Of a stretch of DNA of 64,000 nucleotides, positions 60,380 through 64,000 are shown in pieces. Location: NCBI GenBank assembly GCA_051748085.1, contig JBNJHA010000008.1:1-64000 (forward strand), given 5' to 3'. The DNA is from CAYNNQ01 sp051748085 (GTDB taxonomy: Bacteria; Desulfobacterota; Desulfovibrionia; Desulfovibrionales; Desulfonatronovibrionaceae). Under the pieces are notes generated by a model, which searched no databases, was not told where the DNA came from, and was given only the letters and a program-made list of their open reading frames with translations. Position 1 is the stretch's first letter. Each line of letters opens with the position of its first letter. The position numbers and the translations under genes were made by a program.

Positions 60380-61135
60380 ATGGACAACGTACAAAGCCAG
60401 CGCGATCTGTTCCCCAGAGGACTTTGCCAGCCGGCTAACGGTTTCCGGTTTGCGATCGATGCACTGCTGTTGTCCGCATTCGTGGTTCCAAAGGATCATT
60501 CTAGTATCCTGGATCTGGGCTGCGGTTGCGGGGTGATAGGGTTGGGACTCTTACTTCTGCATCCGAAAAAGAACCTGCAAGTGCATGGTATAGACAAACA
60601 ATCAGAGATGGTCTGTTGCGCTCGAGAAAATATTTCCCGTTTAAACATGCATGACAGATTGACGGTCAGCCGATTGGATATTGAAACACAGACAAGCCAG
60701 ATGGCGAATGAAGAATACGATCTTGTACTTACAAACCCCCCGTATAATATTTCCAAATCAGGACGAAAACCGAAAAACAGCAGCAAATTGATCAGTTCAT
60801 TCGGAACCGGCGGCAAGGAACCACTGGATCTGTTTGTACACAATGCTAAAAAATCTTTAAAAAACAAAGGACGGCTGGCTTTAATATTCAGATCGGAAAG
60901 AACTCAGGAAATTCTAGTCTGCATGGATCAAAATGGATTTGCTCTTAAACGAATGCGTTTCATACATGGACATAAGAACAAGAAAAGCCGCCTGGTTTTA
61001 ATGACTGCCATTAAAAATGCAACTCCAGGAGACTGCAGGACGGAGTCCCCTCTTATTCTGTATAAAAATGATACACTGACACCGGAAGCACTGCAATTTT
61101 GCCCATTTCTGGCCTGCAACCGCAAGCGATCATGA
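60380..61135 (+). CDS. TrmN6-like adenine-N6 methyltransferase
   Basis: 251 residues. SAM motif ILDLGCGCGVIGLGLLL (about 42-58), DKQ after strand 2, and the catalytic NPPYN (about 121-125) mark an N6-adenine methyltransferase of the YfiC/TrmN6 type, which methylates A37 of tRNA1(Val). N-terminal FPRGLCQPANGFRFAIDALLLSAF is typical. The last 45 residues look less conserved. No clear ribosome site. Confidence 0.85.
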   Translation: MDNVQSQRDLFPRGLCQPANGFRFAIDALLLSAFVVPKDHSSILDLGCGCGVIGLGLLLLHPKKNLQVHGIDKQSEMVCCARENISRLNMHDRLTVSRLDIETQTSQMANEEYDLVLTNPPYNISKSGRKPKNSSKLISSFGTGGKEPLDLFVHNAKKSLKNKGRLALIFRSERTQEILVCMDQNGFALKRMRFIHGHKNKKSRLVLMTAIKNATPGDCRTESPLILYKNDTLTPEALQFCPFLACNRKRS

Positions 61136-61176
61136 ATTCGGTCTGGATTTCAACAGGTACGCAGGGAAAATCTGCC

Positions 61177-62619
61177 TTACAATAAACTCTGATTTCCGGC
61201 GTCAATATCGGGACAACAACCGCCGTTTATACGCGCCTGCTTGTAAATTTTCGCAGCCCGAAAAAAATTGGGGGCCCATTCATCATGGCCCAGTGCGTGT
61301 ATATGCGTATATCCGGCCAGTACATTTCTAAAGTTTAGATAATCCATGCCGCGGTCTATGCCTACTCCGCGACTGAGATTAAGCGCAAACAAACAAGGAG
61401 TTTCTGCTGACAGCTCACAACGGGAATAGTGGAATTCGTGGCCGTGCACCTCATATCCGACGGGGAAAAAGGGGTTGTCTTTGACAATTTCACCCTGGAC
61501 GTATCCATGCCCCTGAGGTTTATTGCCCACTTTGGTTTCAACAGGCAAAATTCCAGCCATATGAAATTTCTGCCCGGCATAGGACAAGTTCTGCCCCAGG
61601 TACATAAATCCGCCGCACTCGGCGAACACTGGCAAGCCCTGATTTATCAGTCCGGACAACACATTTTTCAGTCCGTGGTTTTCTGATAGCCCGAGACCAA
61701 GCGTTTCAGGAAATCCTCCCCCCAGATATAAACCATGTATTTCCGGCCACGGTTTTTTGTCCAAAAGGCTCAATTGCACTACATTGGCCCCACAAGCCTT
61801 CAGAGCATCGATATTTTCCTGATAATAAAACCAGAGCGCGGCATCACTAACGTACCCGATTACCACCTCTGAAATTTGCGTCCGGGGGCTGCCGTCAAAG
61901 ATAGAAACAGGACCGCAGGATTCGGGTGCTTTGGCTGCAATGTCCAGCAAAGCCTTGGTGTCCAGATAATCACCGGCAACTGAAGACAGGAAAGAAAAAA
62001 TCTTGTCGGTTCCGCAAAATTCCTGATCGGATATAAGCCCCATATGTCTTTCGGGTATCGGATTTTCCTTTATTTTCGGCAATTCACCCAACACCGGAAG
62101 ATCCGTGTAGCTTTCAATGGAGCGGCGAAGTATGGATCTATGCCGATTTCCGGCCGTTTGATTGAGGATGACCCCGGCAATGTTCAGACCTGGCTCAAAC
62201 GATTTGCACCCCTGGATAATAGCGGCCATTGTCCGGGTAACCTTCGTACAGTCAACAATAAGAACCACGGGAGCAGCCAAAAGACGAGCCAATTCAGCGG
62301 TGGAAAAGGTGCCTTGGACGTCCTTGCCATCGAAAAGGCCTCTATTGCCTTCGACAATGGCAAAATCAAAATTTCGGGCATAACTCCAGAAAAGTCGGCT
62401 GACCCTGGAAGAGGAAAAAAGAAAAGGATCCAGATTTGAAGCCTCGTGGCCGGCCGCTAGGCTCAACCACTTGGCATCAATATAATCCGGACCCTTTTTG
62501 AAAGGCTTTATCTTGTAAGCTTGCTCATGCAGTGCACGGCAAAGGCTTAAAGAAACTATGGTCTTGCCCGAGCCGCCTTTTAATCCAGCCAGGACAAGCC
62601 TTGGAAACTTCACATTCAA
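61177..62619 (-). CDS. dsrN: Cobyrinate a,c-diamide synthase family, probably siroheme amidase DsrN
   Basis: 480-residue ATP-dependent glutamine amidotransferase of the CbiA/CobB type. The dethiobiotin-synthetase-like N-terminal half has AGLKGGSGKTIVSLSL (about 12-27), KKGPDYIDAKWL and EGNRGLFDG. The C-terminal class I amidotransferase domain has YLGGGFPE, FAECGGFMYLG (catalytic Cys) and HGHEFHYS. The gene follows dsrB-dsrD, the conserved place of the DsrN homologue that makes siroheme amide for dissimilatory sulfite reductase, so that role is favoured over B12 synthesis (inference from context). Confidence 0.85.
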   Translation of the reverse strand: MNVKFPRLVLAGLKGGSGKTIVSLSLCRALHEQAYKIKPFKKGPDYIDAKWLSLAAGHEASNLDPFLFSSSRVSRLFWSYARNFDFAIVEGNRGLFDGKDVQGTFSTAELARLLAAPVVLIVDCTKVTRTMAAIIQGCKSFEPGLNIAGVILNQTAGNRHRSILRRSIESYTDLPVLGELPKIKENPIPERHMGLISDQEFCGTDKIFSFLSSVAGDYLDTKALLDIAAKAPESCGPVSIFDGSPRTQISEVVIGYVSDAALWFYYQENIDALKACGANVVQLSLLDKKPWPEIHGLYLGGGFPETLGLGLSENHGLKNVLSGLINQGLPVFAECGGFMYLGQNLSYAGQKFHMAGILPVETKVGNKPQGHGYVQGEIVKDNPFFPVGYEVHGHEFHYSRCELSAETPCLFALNLSRGVGIDRGMDYLNFRNVLAGYTHIHALGHDEWAPNFFRAAKIYKQARINGGCCPDIDAGNQSLL

Positions 62620-62661
62620 TTCAGTTTATAGAGTCAAAGGTGCGCAAGGCTTCATTCGAAC

Positions 62662-62904
62662 CTAGGCTCCTTCCTCGCCATGCTGTTTGCCGGCACCAGC
62701 CAATCCGTACATTGTAGTACTTCCGCTGGACCAGAACTCCAGCTTCTGCTCGTTGATAAGTTCGGTCAAAAGCTTTTTGACTGCCCTGGCCTTCATCTCA
62801 TCACTCAAAAGCTTGGAGAAGTCATTAAAATAAAACTTGGTCTTGGTCTTGGATTTTGACTGGCAATAGTCCAAAATTTTCTGTTTGGCTTCTTCGTTAT
62901 CCAT
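62662..62904 (-). CDS. dsrD: Dissimilatory sulfite reductase-associated protein DsrD
   Basis: 80 residues with the small winged-helix fold known from Desulfovibrio DsrD: FYFNDFSKLLSDEMKARAVKKLL and LEFWSSGSTTMYGL. DsrD has been shown in other sulfate reducers to stimulate sulfite reduction by DsrAB. AAGGAGAAG precedes the ATG. Lies 57 bases after dsrB, behind a stem-loop. Confidence 0.95.
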   Translation of the reverse strand: MDNEEAKQKILDYCQSKSKTKTKFYFNDFSKLLSDEMKARAVKKLLTELINEQKLEFWSSGSTTMYGLAGAGKQHGEEGA

Positions 62905-62923
62905 TTCTTCTCCTTGTTTAAAC

Positions 62924-62947
62924 GGGTGCCCGCAACTGCAGGCACCC
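62924..62947. promoter_or_regulatory. Stem-loop between dsrB and dsrD
   Basis: GGGTGCC / GGCACCC with a 10-base loop. On the coding (minus) strand it is followed by GTTTAAAC, not a T run, so it is not a terminator for dsrB; the T run lies on the opposite strand. It may protect the dsrAB messenger 3' end or set the dsrD ratio, or stop antisense transcripts. Confidence 0.55.
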
Positions 62948-62961
62948 TTTTTAACATGATT

Positions 62962-64000
62962 CTAGAACTTGAAGTTAGTGGTCTGTCTCCAAGTATAATA
63001 TGCGGGGTCGCGGAAATCATCGATCAGATGATGCGAAAATTCCAGACCTGTTTTTTCAAAGAAGCGTTCCCAGCCAATCCGATCAGCCCAGTCACCCAAA
63101 CGTTCATATTTTTTGGCATCATTCTCATAAGCTTCGACAATCTGACGGATTGTCTTGGCCAATGTCGGCCACCGCGGCGGCTCATTGGGAATAAAGGCCA
63201 CAACAACCTTAGAGAACTTGGGCTCAGTGATCCTGTTGGAAATCTTACCACCAGCCATAATAACCAGTCCGTCACCTTCCTGGTCGGCCAGGGGCAATGA
63301 AGGACACATAGTATAGCAGTTGCCGCAGAACATGCAGCGTTCACGCTTGATTTCAACAGATTTGACTTCCTTTTCCTGTCCGTCTTCTTCGCTGATAACA
63401 GTCTTTTTCTTGGGCCGGATCGCGCCGGTCGGGCACGCGGCAACAGCCAGCGGAATTTCGCACAGGTTATCCAGGAATTCGTCGTCAATCATCGGCGGTT
63501 TGCGGTGATAACCGAGTATGGCGATATCCGAGCAATGCACGGCGCCACACATGTTCAAGCAGCAGGCCATGGAGATCCGAAGCTGAGCCGGGAGCTTCAT
63601 GTTCTGAAACTCGTCAAACAACTCATCCATAACTACCTTAACAGTACCGGAAGCATCCGTTGCCGGTGTATGGCAATGAATCCATCCCTGAGTATGAACG
63701 ATGTTGGTCAAACCGGCTCCGGTGCCGCCCACCGGAAATTTTTTACTGCCGCCAGCATGCTTCTGGCTTTCCAGATGCTTTTTCAGCTCGACCATTTTGT
63801 CTTTGTTATCGGTCATGAACTCGACATTGTTTCTTGTAGTAAAACGGACATAGCCCTCACAGAACTTGTCGGCAATGTCGCAAATTTCGCGGATGGTCTC
63901 CACACTCATAAGTCTGGGAGAACCAACGCGGACAGTATATACTTCATCCCCGCTCTCAGCCTTGTGCATTAAAACACCAGGCTCAAGGATTTCATGCCAC
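62962..64000 (-). CDS. dsrB: Dissimilatory sulfite reductase, beta subunit (partial, 5' end outside window)
   Basis: Catalytic subunit of DsrAB, the six-electron reduction of sulfite. The frame continues through the window edge: the ten codons before the ATG at 63969 read WHEILEPGVL, a conserved internal DsrB segment, so the true start lies outside. Visible: FTTRNNVEFM, siroheme and 4Fe-4S ligand region ACCLNMCGAVHC, the ferredoxin domain (AACPTGAI, CMFCGNCYTMCPSLPL) and the usual C-terminus near DDFRDPAYYTWRQTTNFKF. Followed by dsrD and a CbiA-type amidase gene. Confidence 0.97.
   Translation of the reverse strand, partial: WHEILEPGVLMHKAESGDEVYTVRVGSPRLMSVETIREICDIADKFCEGYVRFTTRNNVEFMTDNKDKMVELKKHLESQKHAGGSKKFPVGGTGAGLTNIVHTQGWIHCHTPATDASGTVKVVMDELFDEFQNMKLPAQLRISMACCLNMCGAVHCSDIAILGYHRKPPMIDDEFLDNLCEIPLAVAACPTGAIRPKKKTVISEEDGQEKEVKSVEIKRERCMFCGNCYTMCPSLPLADQEGDGLVIMAGGKISNRITEPKFSKVVVAFIPNEPPRWPTLAKTIRQIVEAYENDAKKYERLGDWADRIGWERFFEKTGLEFSHHLIDDFRDPAYYTWRQTTNFKF

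Noticed and set aside
1..64000. In-frame TGA selenoprotein genes
   Set aside because: SelA and SelB are encoded, but I saw no gene broken by a TGA with conserved sequence continuing after it.

Overview
The window comes from a Gram-negative, strictly anaerobic sulfate-reducing deltaproteobacterium (Desulfobacterota), most likely of the order Desulfovibrionales. At its right edge it carries dsrB-dsrD followed by a cobyrinate/siroheme amidase gene, the marker of dissimilatory sulfite reduction. It also has a complete orange-protein (Orp) locus, known only from anaerobes and best studied in Desulfovibrio, as well as selenocysteine incorporation genes, indolepyruvate:ferredoxin oxidoreductase, hydrogenase maturation genes and lptD, which implies an LPS outer membrane. 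Species cannot be fixed from this stretch.

Layout. 1-1.2 kb: cut gene for an FKBP-methyltransferase fusion (minus). 1.2-2.7 kb: repeats, then secreted MsrAB (plus). 2.9-10.2 kb: minus-strand run folC, selA, UDP-glucuronate decarboxylase, M18 aminopeptidase, selB. 10.4-24.4 kb: plus-strand block of malic enzyme, hypA-hypB, a sigma-54 activator, the Orp cluster (NifX-like, Orp, two small Gly-rich proteins, zinc ribbon, two MinD/ferredoxin ATPases, Mrp-Orp fusion), a membrane TPR protein, iorA-iorB and a second sigma-54 activator. 24.4-26.0 kb: thiamine-binding protein and isocitrate dehydrogenase (minus). 26.7-27.8 kb: sulfur carrier plus TtuA-like tRNA thiolase. 28-34 kb: psd-pssA-leuA-leuC-leuD-leuB (minus). 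34-37.2 kb: CgeB-type glycosyltransferase, ybeY, phoH (minus). 37.4-44 kb: Gdt1-type half transporter, lptD, mutL, purD and a Cys-rich secreted protein (plus). 44.2-53 kb: CBS-ACT protein, liv ABC transporter and two acyl-CoA ligases (plus). 53-58.6 kb: DUF456, yhhQ, purE, phenylacetate-CoA ligase, dnaB, rplI, rpsR, rpsF (minus), then tRNA(CAU). 59-61 kb: DUF1015 protein and TrmN6-like methyltransferase (plus). 61.2-64 kb: cbiA/dsrN, dsrD, dsrB (minus).

How the genes fit together. The Orp block is the most distinctive system. The sigma-54 activator gene sits next to it, and a good -24/-12 promoter precedes the NifX-like gene. A 14-base word occurs twice, 32 bases apart, upstream of that promoter, and once more upstream of the ATPase half of the cluster, which suggests both halves are co-activated. 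IorAB with the two PaaK-like ligases and the Liv transporter suggests uptake and CoA activation of aromatic or branched amino-acid derived acids. SelA and SelB imply that selenoproteins are made, though none is visible here.

The spaces between genes carry several families of related, uncharacterised repeats. A long mosaic family is seen many times, always in the same orientation. A 132-base family occurs as two near-identical copies plus a fragment. A 22-base palindrome family is present, and a 16-base element lies just upstream of at least five start codons and always points into the gene. These are the least explained signals in the window.
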